In this document: positions 1 through 12,184 of the stretch, piece by piece | Numbering within the stretch: the stretch's first letter is position 1 | How the letters are laid out: each line of letters begins with the position of its first letter | The notes under the pieces: model-generated | Databases searched by the model: none | The model's input: the letters and a program-made list of their open reading frames with translations, nothing else | What the model was told of the DNA's origin: nothing | DNA from: Aphis gossypii | Taxonomy: Eukaryota; Arthropoda; Insecta; Hemiptera; Aphididae | Direction: 5' to 3' | NCBI RefSeq assembly: GCF_020184175.1 | Contig: NC_065532.1 | Span: 9,238,001-9,302,000, forward strand | Length of the DNA: 64,000 bases | Position numbers and translations under genes: made by a program

Positions 1-207
1 ATTTATAAAAAACCATAACAAATGCTCGAAGTAAGTCCACCATACAATTATAAATTATGCCGTTAATTATCGTAGTCTTAAATGCCTGCTCACGATTTCA
101 TATAAAAACAATAAACTATAAGCTAGATAATTGGTATATTAACTATGAAAGTTCATAATGTACTAAAATCAACTTTAAAAAACTGTAAAAATAAGTATTA
201 TTGTATA

Positions 208-1514
208 CGAAAAACGATTCTGAACGAAGATGATTTGTTAGCCTAGGATATCATTTCGAATGGTTGGTGAAAAAGGTGGTTTATGTTTTAATGGCCTGAA
301 TACACCAGAATTTAATTTTTTTATAATTATTATAAACTAAACTTATGGAAAATCTCGTATTGAATTTTCAACTCTTAGCTACTTTAACAAAAATTTTTAT
401 GAATTATACCTACAAAATAATTTGCAAAAGTTCATGGTTTTGACAAATTTTTGTCAAAATTTGAACTTCAAATGCTAAAAAAATGTGCCTATGTATTCTT
501 ATAATTTTTAATCACTATAAGAATAACTTATGAGGAACTTTGTATTAAATTTTTAAGTATTTTGTTTGGGCCAAAAAATTTTATCAACACTTTAAATAAA
601 AATGTTCAGAAAAATTGAAAATTTTAGTTGTCTATAAATAGCTCAAAAAAAGTCAAAATATTTTGAAAATTAAATCATGTAAAGAAAATGCCAATCTGGT
701 AAAATTTTCAAGTTTCTACAACTTATACTTTTTGAATAATAACAAATATTTAAAATCGTTTGAAGATAAATCGTTATCGTTACGCTATTTCGTAAAAATT
801 TAAAATACAAACACACTTAAAATTGTTCCTATTACGATGCTTCGAGTTTTCTCTATAGCTATTTGAAGAAAAACTTATGGTTACATTTTTTAACCTTACA
901 AAATATTTTATGATTTTTCAAATACAAAATTACTTGCAAATTTTCGCGTTTTTGACAGATTTCGTAAAAATTTGAACTCTAAACTCTTATAAAAAAAATT
1001 ATGACTAAAAATTTTCAATTTTTTTTTTAGCTTCAATAAGAACAACTCATAAGGAACCTTGTATTAAATTTTCAAAACTTTTTGTCATCCAAAATTTTTT
1101 TATCGTCACTTCAAAAAAACCTTCTCATACAAATCGAAAATTTCAGTGGTCTATAAATAACTCAAAAAATTCAAATTTTTTTGAAAATTTAGCTGTATAT
1201 AGATAACACTAACATAAACATTTGCTGAAAATTTCCAGTATTTACAGTGATTAGTTTTTGAATTATAACTATATAAAAAAAATCGATTTGGTCGAAAACT
1301 GGTTTTGCGTAAAAATTTCCCGATGCTTTTGAAAACTATTGGGAATTTCAAAAAATGACTTCTCAATGCACCAACTAGATTCACTTTCAAACTGGAAAAA
1401 CTACTAAAGTTGAAAATCGAAGCATTATTTTGACACTTTCTCGTGTACATAGACACAAAAAAAAAACACACACAACATTTTAAAATCAATACATTTATCG
1501 CTCAGAATCTAAAA
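208..1514. repeat. AT-rich dispersed repeat with inverted ends
   Basis: The left end carries ACGATTCTGAACG (about 214-226). The right end carries TCGCTCAGAATCTAAAA (about 1498-1514), so the GATTCTGA/TCAGAATC ends are inverted. The interior holds repeated phrases such as CTATAAATA.CTCAAAA (630s and 1150s) and ATTAAATTTT. Related right ends occur near 29750, 39780 and 44050 (inverted), and a related left end near 9223. It has no credible ORF. It probably lies in an intron of the MTP gene whose exons start at 1897. Element limits are approximate and I could not define a target-site duplication. Confidence 0.6.
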
Positions 1515-1896
1515 TATGAATTCTTCTCTGCGTATAAAAAATTAATAATTATAATATTTTTTTAATACAATTTTTAATCAACCTTTCTGGTTAAATACTT
1601 CATAATGTTAGTTATTAATCCTTTTTTTAATTATATTTATGATCTATCCACAATAGGTATACGTATGTATTATAATATTATTATTAGTTTATAGTGTAAA
1701 AATTAAAAAAAAATGTATTTAAATAAAATTTTTATTTTTATTTCAAACAAAAAATTCAAGTTTGAAGCTTATCTAACTACTTTTTGACTTACATTAATAT
1801 ATAAAAAATGATATACTTATTACGTTTTATGTCAGTTCGAGTCTTAGAGAAAGCCAAACTCGTTGTCCGTCTAACTCAATAATATTTTTTCTGCAG

Positions 1897-4800
1897 TTCA
1901 AATCACTCAAATTTCAAACGTGGTCCAAGAAATCAAAAAACGATATTAATCGTCAATTTATTGACCGTAAATCGAGGATCAATAGGTTTTCAGACCAACC
2001 ATTTTTTGCACACTGGAGAAACGGGCATATAGAAAACCTATATGCCTCTTCTGCTAATTCATTAACTGAAGAAAATTTTAAAAAAGGAATCGCTGGTCTC
2101 TTTCAGGTAAGAAAAAAAATAAAGAAAATAAAACTAAGTAATGATAACAATTATTTATTTTCGCGTAGTTTCAATTGTCAAACCAACATACTATAGAATA
2201 TTCAACCCTCGGAAAGTGTAACGTAACCTACGAAAAAATAAATGAAAATAGTGTTTCAAAACGAATTGACGGGTGCGTTTTACCAACAACACTACCGCCT
2301 GAAATTAAACATCCCGACAAAGTAATATAAAAATAATAATTATAATATAAGATTGACTTAACTCAAATATTTTTATTTCAATAATATTATTAATTTTACT
2401 TAGATTTGGCAAGGAACTTTACGTTCAAAACGCGAAGGTTTACTGATATATAACCAAGAATCCTTTACTGATATGTCTTTAGAAGAAAATCACGAGTACC
2501 GTACTAGCTTTATGAATGAAGTAGGAGCTTCAATTTCATCAAAACAACATATAGAATTAAAAGGTATTTTCGATCATAAATTTAATACAAACGCAGAAAT
2601 CAATTACCTAGATATTAAAAAAAATAATGCTATATAATAGAAACCAAACAAAATGGCGATATCTTTAAAGCTAATAGTTTTGAAGAGGCAATTAATCAAT
2701 TAGAAAAGCAACTTAAACTGAAACTTGAAAAACAAAATTTAAGTCCAAAACACGAGGCTAAAAATTGTAAACACTATAATTCATGTAATAAAGTAAGTAA
2801 ATCAAATAAGTACTACATAATAATATAATATAATAGAAAATAAATCATTTCTGATGTGTATTTTTTATTTTTAGTTTAACGACGTGGTTAAAAAATACCA
2901 CGACTCTTTATTAGATTCAGAACTGGGAAAGTCTAAATCGGCGTATGCTGCTATCAAAGTAATAGATGCTATCGAAAACAGTGACACGGAAACTATTAAA
3001 AAAGTATTGTCAGATAAAAAAAATAAGGATATAGTGTAAGACGTTTTAATGGAACTTATTGTGTATTAAGTATTTATACCTAGGTACGTGTGTATTTATT
3101 AATTTGATTGTTTTTATTTTTAGAATTCAATTATATGACTTATTAGGAGCTGCATTAAATGAAAATTCACATAAAGCCTCGATGGAAACTCTAGTCTTTA
3201 CTGATGCTAAAAATGTTGAACAAATAGAAAGATACTTATGGAGCGCATCAATAAAATTCAATCCGAAAATAGAAATCATAAAAAGTAATATTTACTCTTA
3301 ATTATTTGAATAAACTTTAACTTTTAAAATGTATTATGACTTAAATACTTAATAATACTTTTATAGGTTTAATGTCTATAACTGATGAGAAACTAACCAA
3401 TAAAAAAGTAATGGACACCTTATTTAATACTGTAACCGCTATGGCCAGTCGTTTGGATCGTTACAATCACACCGACACGAATGCTCTTGTAAGTATGGTC
3501 ATTAATCGAATGTTCTATGATTCAATTACATTTAGACACGTTTAGTGTACCATAAACAATAATATATCAAAATACATACATTTAATTTTAGCTTTGCGGC
3601 GAACTAGTCATCAGAACATTGGAAAGACTGGAAAAATGTAAGCAAGACGACGATGAATGCATACTAACATATATTAGAGCATTATCTAATCTTAAACATC
3701 CACTGTCGATTGAAGTGCTGTTGAGCTTTGCACAACACGGAAACAGAATGTAATGACAGAAAAACTATACTTTTTAACTTTTTATAGGGGCGAGGGTTAT
3801 ATCAAATTTTAAATTTTAAAACCTATCGTCAACAATAATGTTGCTACAAATATACTATAGGTATACTCTGTTATTTTCAGGACTAGCGCGTATGCAATGA
3901 AAACGATTAAAATGTTCGGCCCAAGTTTGTGGAACAGCCGAGTGCTGAAATATTGCAATCAAATTTTCTTTCAGTTGGTCAAAGAACAGGACAGCAGCAC
4001 CAGGGTAATAGCACTAGCCATACTCCTGGAGTCTGATCCAGACTATGATCTCCTGAAACACGTGGTCAAGTGGCTTGCAACCCCGAGCGAGGGATACGAA
4101 ATCAAGCAGTACGCGTTGGAGTTATTGAAGGAAATGGCTAACCAGTGAGGCATTTGAAAGGTTCTTAAACGTATTAGACGCCCGTCTAGACGTATATAAT
4201 ATAACAATAATAATAATAATGTTCGCAATCGCAACATCTAAATGAGAAAACTTTTTGTGTTTTTATATGTTATATTTTTAATGTCTCGATGCGTGCGTAC
4301 CTATACCTACAAAAAACCGTCAGTCTTAACCATTGACTTTGTTATCTTTTTGGTTCCCAGAAACGAGACATCAGCGAGACTATTGAGGACAGTGCTGGTT
4401 CGCGAGAAGTTAAATCACTACGGAAATATGGCACAGAGAGGCTTGTCGTCGTGTTTTTCGAGGAAATTCATAAACTACAACAACATCACCGGACTAGTGA
4501 AAAACTCTCAGCAGATATACTCTGGAGTGACCAAACGTGGATCAGTGGACATCGTATTGGAACACGAAAACGTTAAATACGACTTGTGCAGTGTAAGTGT
4601 TTTCATTTTAATATTAAGATCTCGGATATCTTCGTAAATTAGTGTTAGTGTTAGTACCGCTACATCCTATAGTTTAATTTTAATAGAATAGTGAAAATTG
4701 TACTTTACATATCGATCGAAATATTTTTTTAACCGAACGTTTTTATTGAAATTGAAAATTTTAAAAAAGTTATAAAATTTCAAAGTTGTTTTGTCGTAAA

Positions 4801-7800
4801 AACAATATGACAACATTCAAAAGTGATTTGACCAACAATAGATTAACTTACTCGAAAACATTTTTATTTTTTTAGTCAAATTACTGCAGGAGGTACATAA
4901 ATGTTACATAAATCTCATGTATATTTTAAGTTTTCGGCATTTTTATCTACTGATTTAACTCCATGACATACACATACTGTAAAAAATATATTTAATGCTG
5001 GTAAACGTTTATAGGTGCGGGCATACACACTTATACAGATAAAACCATATTATTATACGATTATAATTTATTTATATTACGAAAATTATATTGTGTGTAT
5101 ACCTATATTATTATTGTAATATCGTTTCAGTTCGGCATGTTCACAACCGGACTCGGGTACTTTACATCGCTCTACGACGATTCGGGCAAAAAGGACACAT
5201 CGGATGAGGCCAACTTACCGGCCACAGCTGGTCTGGAACTGATCGTGTTTGGCGTGCACATCAGACCATTTATTATGTTTTCTAGTCAAGGCCAATTAAT
5301 GGGACACATCTGGGCCGGGACCGGGTCTGACAAGACACCCATCATTCAGGTATACCTATGTTTAATATTATATAATACTAAAATTTTTAGCATTATTATA
5401 ATATAGCAGCGAGTTGTACAATACTAATTATAATATTTGTTACGATCAAAGGCCAAAATCGGGAAAAACGTCATTTTTCGACTTTTGTTATGACAAACCT
5501 AGTTATAATCAACCACATTTGCATAAAACATATATAAATGTATAGTTAACGAATAGATAATATTTTTAATTGATAACGCAATTTATTGACAACACGTGAT
5601 CATTAATTATCATAATAAAATCTTACGATAAAAATCAATACAATTTTACCAAATAAGGTTGATCACGTCATCTAGGTGGTTTGCCCGTGACATAATATGT
5701 TTGAAAACAAAAACTATTTTACCCGTCAAAATCTTTATATTTGTTTCATTTACTTTTATACCCATAACCATTTAACCGTTGATAATAATTATTATGAATT
5801 ATATATTTATCTACATATAGGTAATAGGTTATATTATATTATTATAAATAGGGCTCGGGTTTTAAAGCATAATAATTAACAAGCAACTAAAAAAACATAC
5901 GATTATTGTTTTAAAAAAGCAAAAAACAAACATGACCAAAAATTAACATGAACTAGTTATAAAAATGAATAAAAAATAAAAATTTAAATTTAAAAAAGAA
6001 TTAATTACCATGTTTTTCCCTGGATTTGTAGTAGTGAAATACCTACTATATTGTCCCACAGAAAATTTAACATTCGACATAGAAAATGAACTCTCTACAT
6101 CCATTGAAGTGATCGGTGCATACTTAATACAAGAGGCTTAAAATTACAACACTAAGGGCCGTTCTTACAATGTCCTGTTAGTCTTAACCGACACTTAACC
6201 GAACATTGTAAGAACAGCCCTAAATTTTAAATTTTGAAGTGGTCGATATCGATGTTATAGGCATACTGACCGTATAGGTACTGCAGACTATATGTAGATT
6301 GTAGATCGATAATAATCTATACGTTTAATATATTTAATTAACAGGCCGATAACAAAAAAAATAATAATAATAATCCAATGTAACCATTTAGTCTGCATTC
6401 TGGGTTTTTACATTAATTATTAATTTTTTTTTTTATTAGGAATTACGATAGCATAATAAAAAACATAAAAAATCAAATAATGTAATAATTGAAAAAAGCA
6501 ATAATAAATTGGTTTATTTGGAATCAGAATGAAGCGAAACGAATTTATATATAAAAATTAGATTTTTATCTCACATATAAAAAAGCAGCATATATACTTT
6601 AAAATCCGAGCCCTAATTATGAACGAATAGTGATCACCGATTATTGCCACAAATAGCTAGGGTTAAGCCCCCTCCTAAAATCCTATAATATAAGTTTCTC
6701 AAATAATACATGGGTGACTTATGCATAGATATTTTTCAAAAAATTTTTAGATTTTTCTTAGTGTTTCGTAACTGACTCAAATATTTAACTTGTAAATGAT
6801 ATATGATTCGTAGGGAATATCTCAAATGATCGAACATCTAGAATATGTACCACTAAGCAACGGAATTACGGCAGAGCTGAACGTCAAAGGAACGTTATCA
6901 CTGGACATTTCCGGTCAAATAGAAATGAGCCTTTGGAATAAAAACGCGCAATCGATAATCGAAAAAAAGTAAGAATAGTCAGTAATTATTATTTTAGTTT
7001 TTGTAAAAACACAACAACAATAAATTATAAATAATTTATAATTACGTCATAAGTTGTTTAAATGTAAGGTTAAATTTTCAATACTCGTCAATAGATACGT
7101 GTTATGACTAACTATTACAAATTTTGACTAATAATGGTAAATTAAAAATCTCGTTAAGGTTCCGAAAATTAAAACACATCATACACATAGTTTTAAGAGC
7201 CCAATAGCTGAATAATTGTTAAGAGTATATTAAATAAAAAAATTTAGACAAATAAAGAAACTTATACCTATAGTTATACAATTATTTCTATTATTTTTAT
7301 AACATAAAAAAATACCTACTAAGATTAAATACGCAATATCGAGGGTAGTAATCATAAAATATAAAAGTTACCTAGTCATCATAAATTCATTAACATAATT
7401 ACATAAATCAGCTACAACTGCAGTCTGCAGCTTATTATTTATCGAGTGTTTGATATTTTTTAGAAACTATTAAACTCCTTCGCCAGCAAAACAAAAAATA
7501 AAAAAAAGATGTGTTCATGTATTTTTTACAGATACAAATTACAACGATTCAATTTTAAATTTAGTTACGATGAAAATTACATTTTATTATTTTACACCAA
7601 ACTACTTTCGAGCTACCGCATCATCCATCTAATATAGGTACTTTATATTTGTCTGTTCTTTGCACAGCGGCGGAATCAGCATTCAGGGGTCATTGAAACT
7701 GGATACAGACTTGGTAACAGATGAAGTGGACTTTGCTTTGAACACCGAAGGGTTACTACACATGCACAGTGACGCCGAATTCGCAACAAAAATCGTTCTA

Positions 7801-8145
7801 TGTATGCAAATTTATTTCGTGGATACGAACGTGACGTGAGTATAATATAATAAATAATAATAATACCTACTAACAAATACATGAATATTCAATATTTGAG
7901 CCACTTTTAACAAATTGACAAAGCATATATTTTGACTCAGTCCTACCCTTTTTGTATTATGCACATAATGTTCATTCTAACTAAACGATTTCAATTTCAG
8001 CACAACCGTAAGAAAAAATCAAAAAGTCCACGGACTATCCTACAAGTCATACACAACCACGACGAGAACGCATCCGGTTTCCGGACGGACGTTCGCCCTA
8101 AATCAAATGGTCAATGAGTTTTGCAATACGATCCATTCTCAGTGA
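1897..8145 (+). CDS. Mtp: Microsomal triglyceride transfer protein large subunit (5' partial)
   Basis: This ER-lumen lipid transfer protein loads lipid onto apolipoproteins and belongs to the vitellogenin/LLTP family. Fourteen exons splice in phase: 1897-2106, 2169-2321, 2404-2563, 2641-2792, 2875-3035, 3124-3284, 3367-3488, 3592-3749, 3881-4144, 4361-4592, 5131-5349, 6814-6968, 7668-7835 and 8001-8145 (TGA). They encode 819 residues. Family landmarks are the block around CNVTYEKI early on, the helical lipovitellin-like domain (exons 4-9) and the beta-sheet block with DISGQIEMSLW in exon 12. About the first 100 residues and the signal peptide are missing; they should lie left of the window, since exon 1 here begins at a CTGCAG acceptor. 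The intron at 2564-2640 is inferred: reading through it gives 24 open codons and then TAA, whereas splicing restores the family pattern ELK-ETKQ. Confidence 0.87.
5849..6615. mobile_element. 767-bp TIR element in MTP intron (non-autonomous)
   Basis: The left end is TAGGGCTCGGGTTTTAAAG and the right end is the inverted CTTTAAAATCCGAGCCCTA. The flanks ATTATAAA (5841-5848) and ATTATGAA (6616-6623) form an 8-bp target-site duplication with one mismatch. There is no transposase ORF inside. The terminal sequence resembles the ends of the decayed Mutator-like element at 15162-16659, so it may have been mobilised by that family; a hAT assignment is the alternative. It sits between the MTP exons ending 5349 and starting 6814. 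Confidence 0.75.
6156..6220. mobile_element. 65-bp hairpin MITE nested in the 767-bp element
   Basis: The ends are GGGCCGTTCTTACAATGT and the inverted ACATTGTAAGAACAGCCC, with one mismatch in 18 bases, flanked by TAA on both sides (6153-6155, 6221-6223). A TAA duplication and GGGC termini fit PIF/Harbinger-type MITEs; that class is an inference. Confidence 0.7.
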
Positions 8146-8178
8146 ATTGGTCAACAATACATAGACTATTTATATTCA

Positions 8179-8184
<6 letters not shown>

Positions 8185-8209
<25 letters not shown>

Positions 8210-8211
8210 TT
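8185..8211. repeat. (ATT)n microsatellite in MTP 3' region
   Basis: An uninterrupted run of ATT units begins 40 bases after the MTP stop codon, so it is probably in the 3' UTR. Confidence 0.9.
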
Positions 8212-8213
8212 GT

Positions 8214-9388
8214 AATTACCTCAAAACACGACTGAATTATTTTTATTTTAAGTTTTGTTATACAAACAATTCAGAACGAAATAATATGGATTAGTGTTAT
8301 TATTTATTAACTATTATTAAAGCTGTGTTAACTTTATTTTTAAACTCCAGGGTACCTATTCCAGCATAAATGTCAGAATTTAAGAACAATGTTGATATCA
8401 GATAAGATACTGACAGTTCATTTACTTGAGTTACCTACTATGAGTTATCGTTATAGAATTCGTATAAGTGCCGTAAATAGAACTTTTAATTGGAGAAGAT
8501 GTTATCTTTTAAAATAAAAAATAATCGTATATTTTAGTAAACTGTGGAAGTAGAACTGAAGATGCAATACCTAGTAAATTTTTAGGAGCTAAAATTTTAA
8601 TGGGGTTTTTTAGTCACGATAAACGTCTATGATATGAGTTATAACTTCTAAATATATCACATATTTACATTCCAACATTTCATATGATTATAACTATATT
8701 AAAACATATAAATATATAGATGAGTACATTGTAAATCTTTATTTGTCCTATATTCCTATGTATGTATTATACAAGCGAAAATGTCAGAATATAGAAGATA
8801 TTGAACAAGTTCAATTATGTTCCGAACCTATGTTGATACAAGATGCTTGTATTAACCGTCGAGTTCCCCTAAAAACCAATAGAAATTAATATAATAATAT
8901 TCAAAATGTTATGGAAATCACGTAAAACTACAGACATAATATCTAACACATTACATAGTATTACAGTAACATCTAAGAAATCTTTTATGCAATTATGCGT
9001 CTATTATTATAATACCTACCATTAAGTACACACAGGAAACTAGGTTTTGCTCTGCACAAATTTATTTTCGAGTATTAACCTCTAAAATAATATAATTAAA
9101 CACAAACTACACTTACCCTCAAAACTCCTCGTCATTGAATTTGAATTGAATTGAATTTCCGTTGTTAGCCAACTAATGACCATGTCTGTGTGTATACTGA
9201 CTTGATTAATGCCAAACGAAAAAACGATTCTGAGCGATTTGTGAAGGAGACAGAAAATTTTGTTTGTCTTTCCATGATAATTAGTAATTATTACTAATTA
9301 CTTATATTATACCTAGGAACTAAAAAGTAATAAGAAGACGCTACACCCATCTACGTTGTCTTCTACAAACATAGGAACGACATAGTTA
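8214..9388. other. Intergenic, no gene seen
   Basis: AT-rich sequence between the MTP 3' end and the fold-back element. The only recognisable item is a lone repeat end at about 9215-9236 (ACGATTCTGAGCGA), matching the left end of the 208-1514 repeat. Confidence 0.6.
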
Positions 9389-9720
9389 AATCCGTTTCAC
9401 GCGGGCAAAGACCAGTGAGACCACTCAGGCTGTAAACTGTAGTCCAAATTAAGCAACAAGATTTTCACATCGGAAAGAGGAGATTTTTGATTGCGCAATA
9501 TCGTTTTAATTTTTTTGATATCAGAATTACGAAAAACCAATTGCTTTGGTGTTTTTCAAATTTGAATAACTTTTTTTGTGGTACCGATATCGAAAAAATA
9601 AAAACAAAGTTGCAGTATTTGCCCAGTTCAAAATCTCCTCTTTCTACTGTGAACATTTAGTTGCTTAATTTGAAATACAGCCAGTCAGCCTGCGCGGTCC
9701 TTGCCCGCGTCAAACGAATT
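9389..9720. mobile_element. 332-bp fold-back TIR element
   Basis: The left arm starts AATCCGTTTCACGCGGGCAA. The right arm ends TTGCCCGCGTCAAACGAATT, which is its inverse with two mismatches. Complementarity continues about 100 bases inward, through AAATTAAGCAAC and AGAGGAGATTTT blocks on the left and their inverses on the right. Both flanks are TTA (9386-9388, 9721-9723). A 3-bp TTA duplication fits PIF/Harbinger-like transposition. The apparent ORF on the minus strand at 9465-9656 lies within the hairpin and is not a gene. Confidence 0.8.
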
Positions 9721-9889
9721 TTACCTTGTTGGTTGTACATTTGTAATATTGTAAGTCGGTGACAATGGAGCGTATGCATTTCTCATAACATTTCTAACCA
9801 TCTAAACACATAAGCAGTCTTGAATCAGTTGAATCTTAATATTTTAAACTGCCGCACTTGGATTTGCCCCCAGCACGAGTAAGATGTTT

Positions 9890-10242
9890 GATGGCGTACA
9901 ATATTTTTTGTCGTCACGACATGGCCTACACTGCGCGTATATCACTATCATTTTATACTCGGCTTTTGTATATCGGTCTGTAGTTGATATTGTTGATAAT
10001 AATTTAAAAACGTGAACGTAAATAATTTTGAATTTCTTGATTCTTCACGACGTTCCTCGGCTTTATCGTCGTTTTACGTTATTACTTATTTAATATTTTT
10101 ATTGTTGGACGTCTTGTTTAGTCGTCTGCGTAGGATAAACCATTATTAACCGTTTAAATATTGTACATTTTCAACCGATCATTGGTATTTGGTTTGAGAA
10201 GAAAAACTTTCATCATTGAATGTTTTGCACTTCGATTTGCAG
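9890..10242 (+). promoter_or_regulatory. Probable Nup93 promoter and non-coding first exon
   Basis: This stretch is less AT-rich than its surroundings and ends in a good donor, TTGCAG|GTAAAA at 10242/10243. The matching acceptor is TTTTTTAG just before the Nup93 start (exon from about 12174). An ATG at about 10220 in the first exon would open an upstream ORF running out of frame past the Nup93 start if this splice is used. The transcription start was not located. Confidence 0.45.
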
Positions 10243-12173
10243 GTAAAAATTTGATATTATATATATTCAAGAGTTTCGTGTTCACAACTGCTCTTCGTTT
10301 TTCGCGGAATACGTGATAAATAAATGTTTTCCTTTGAATTCAGTCTGCGACACAACTCTTATTATTAACATCACAGTTCCTTACTAATCGACTATTAAAT
10401 TATATAAGATAACAAAACTTAGAAAAGAAAATATATTCGATACGTTTTCAAGTTAATCACATCTCCAAAAGTGCAAAATAATGATATAAATTTATAGTTA
10501 GTATCAATTATTAATATACACATACATTTTTTTATACCAGTAGGTATGTCTTATTATTTTTTTTTATTTTATTAATTTTATTATTCAATACCTAATACCT
10601 ATTCCAGCTAAATGTTCCTACATAGGATCTCTTGTAATAAAATTTGAAAATTATTTAGCTAATAATAAATTATCAATGTTTTATCTAATACTTATTATTT
10701 TTAGAATAATGAAATTAAAAATCCAACTGATCCATTAAGTTACAAGAAAGTTTATATTAATAACAAAAACGAAAACAGTAATAATAAGTAAGTATATTAT
10801 TATAAATCTCTTTTTTAATCATAATTTTAAATTGATAAAACTAATAGTTATGTTTGTTTAAAAATCGCTAAAAAATCGAATATAATAAAACAAAAATTAG
10901 TTGCTTTTTATCATAGTTAAGTTAATTGCAATTTACAAATATAAAATGAAGTCTAGCAAGCAACTCTTATGACTTGTTTCTCGAGATAAGATGATTAAAA
11001 AGATTTTTGCGCCAGTAGGTATATTTAAACTAATTAATTAGGTAACATTTTGTATACCCAAAATATTAGTTTGGCATACAATAGTTTAACATTTTAGTTT
11101 TTGATCATTTTTTTTACAAATTTATAATATTTCATAAAACTTTATTTTGTTTTCTTATGTGTTTTAAATTTTTTTCTATAAAAAATCTATTTACAAATAT
11201 AATATATAATAATAATATTTGTATATTATACACAATAAGCAAATAGATTTAAAAGAGAAACAGAATATAAAATTTGGACTAAAAATTAAGATTAAGGAAG
11301 CTTAACGTGTATTTTTGTATACATTTTGATAGAAAATAAAATACTTTTATGGTTTAACTATATGACATAATATCCCTGATAAATTGTTGACAATGACCAT
11401 TTATTACTTTTAAATGTTCAATTTTTATTAAATTAAATTAATATTTGACCATTTTTTATTGTAATATAGTTTTTAGTACATACAAATTCGAGTCTTAATA
11501 ATAATTTAATAGAGTTTTCATAGTATATTAAATTATACTCTATGTAATTATTATTTTTGAAAATGTTAAAAATGACTATACAATTATTGTATAATTAAAA
11601 CTTCAATCCAAAAATTATATTTGTTACTCATTGATGTTAGATTTGTCGCGATTACTTGGAAAAAACTATTTTCAATAATTTAAATAATGATGTAAAGAGT
11701 CTAATAATAATAGTTTATGTAAAAGTAAATCTAATAACTCTAATAATGTTATTTATAAAAATCAAAGTAATAAAATAGTTAATAATCTTGATGAGAATGT
11801 ATGTATTGATAAAATTATAAAAATTCAATTTGTTTAACAAACGCAATTAAATGTATCAGGAATATATTATTATATATATATATATAAAACTAACTACTCC
11901 TTAATCTTTAATTTATCATATTTATATTTAATTAATTTAGTATTACTTTATTATGTAATGGTATAAGTATTTTACTATAAACAAATTATGATATCCATGA
12001 ACTCCGTATACCTACTAGATACAATCTTATAGCTCAGTTGGTGTACGTATCAGCTATTAATAATGTAATTTATTGTAACTATATAACTGTAATTGATTTG
12101 GCTAAAATAAATAAATAAAAATGTATGAAATAATATTTAATAATTTTATTAAAAATAATTCCTTATTTTTTAG
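10243..12173 (+). other. Putative Nup93 5' UTR intron, with an exon-like insert
   Basis: No gene is seen. Positions 10705-10787 look like an 83-base exon, with TTTTTAG before it and GTAAGT after it. In one frame it is open and asparagine/lysine-rich (NPTDPLSYKK). A further asparagine-rich open stretch follows around 11700-11835 but has no clean splice sites. They could be an alternative 5' UTR exon or remnants of an old gene. A short (TA)n run lies near 11872-11886. Confidence 0.35.
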
Positions 12174-12184
12174 ATCTCAAAAAC

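Noticed and set aside
1151..1489. Minus-strand ORF of 112 codons
   Set aside because: It is part of the AT-rich repeat; its composition is that of stop-poor low-complexity sequence.
9465..9656. Minus-strand ORF of 63 codons
   Set aside because: It lies inside the fold-back element and shows no protein family signature.
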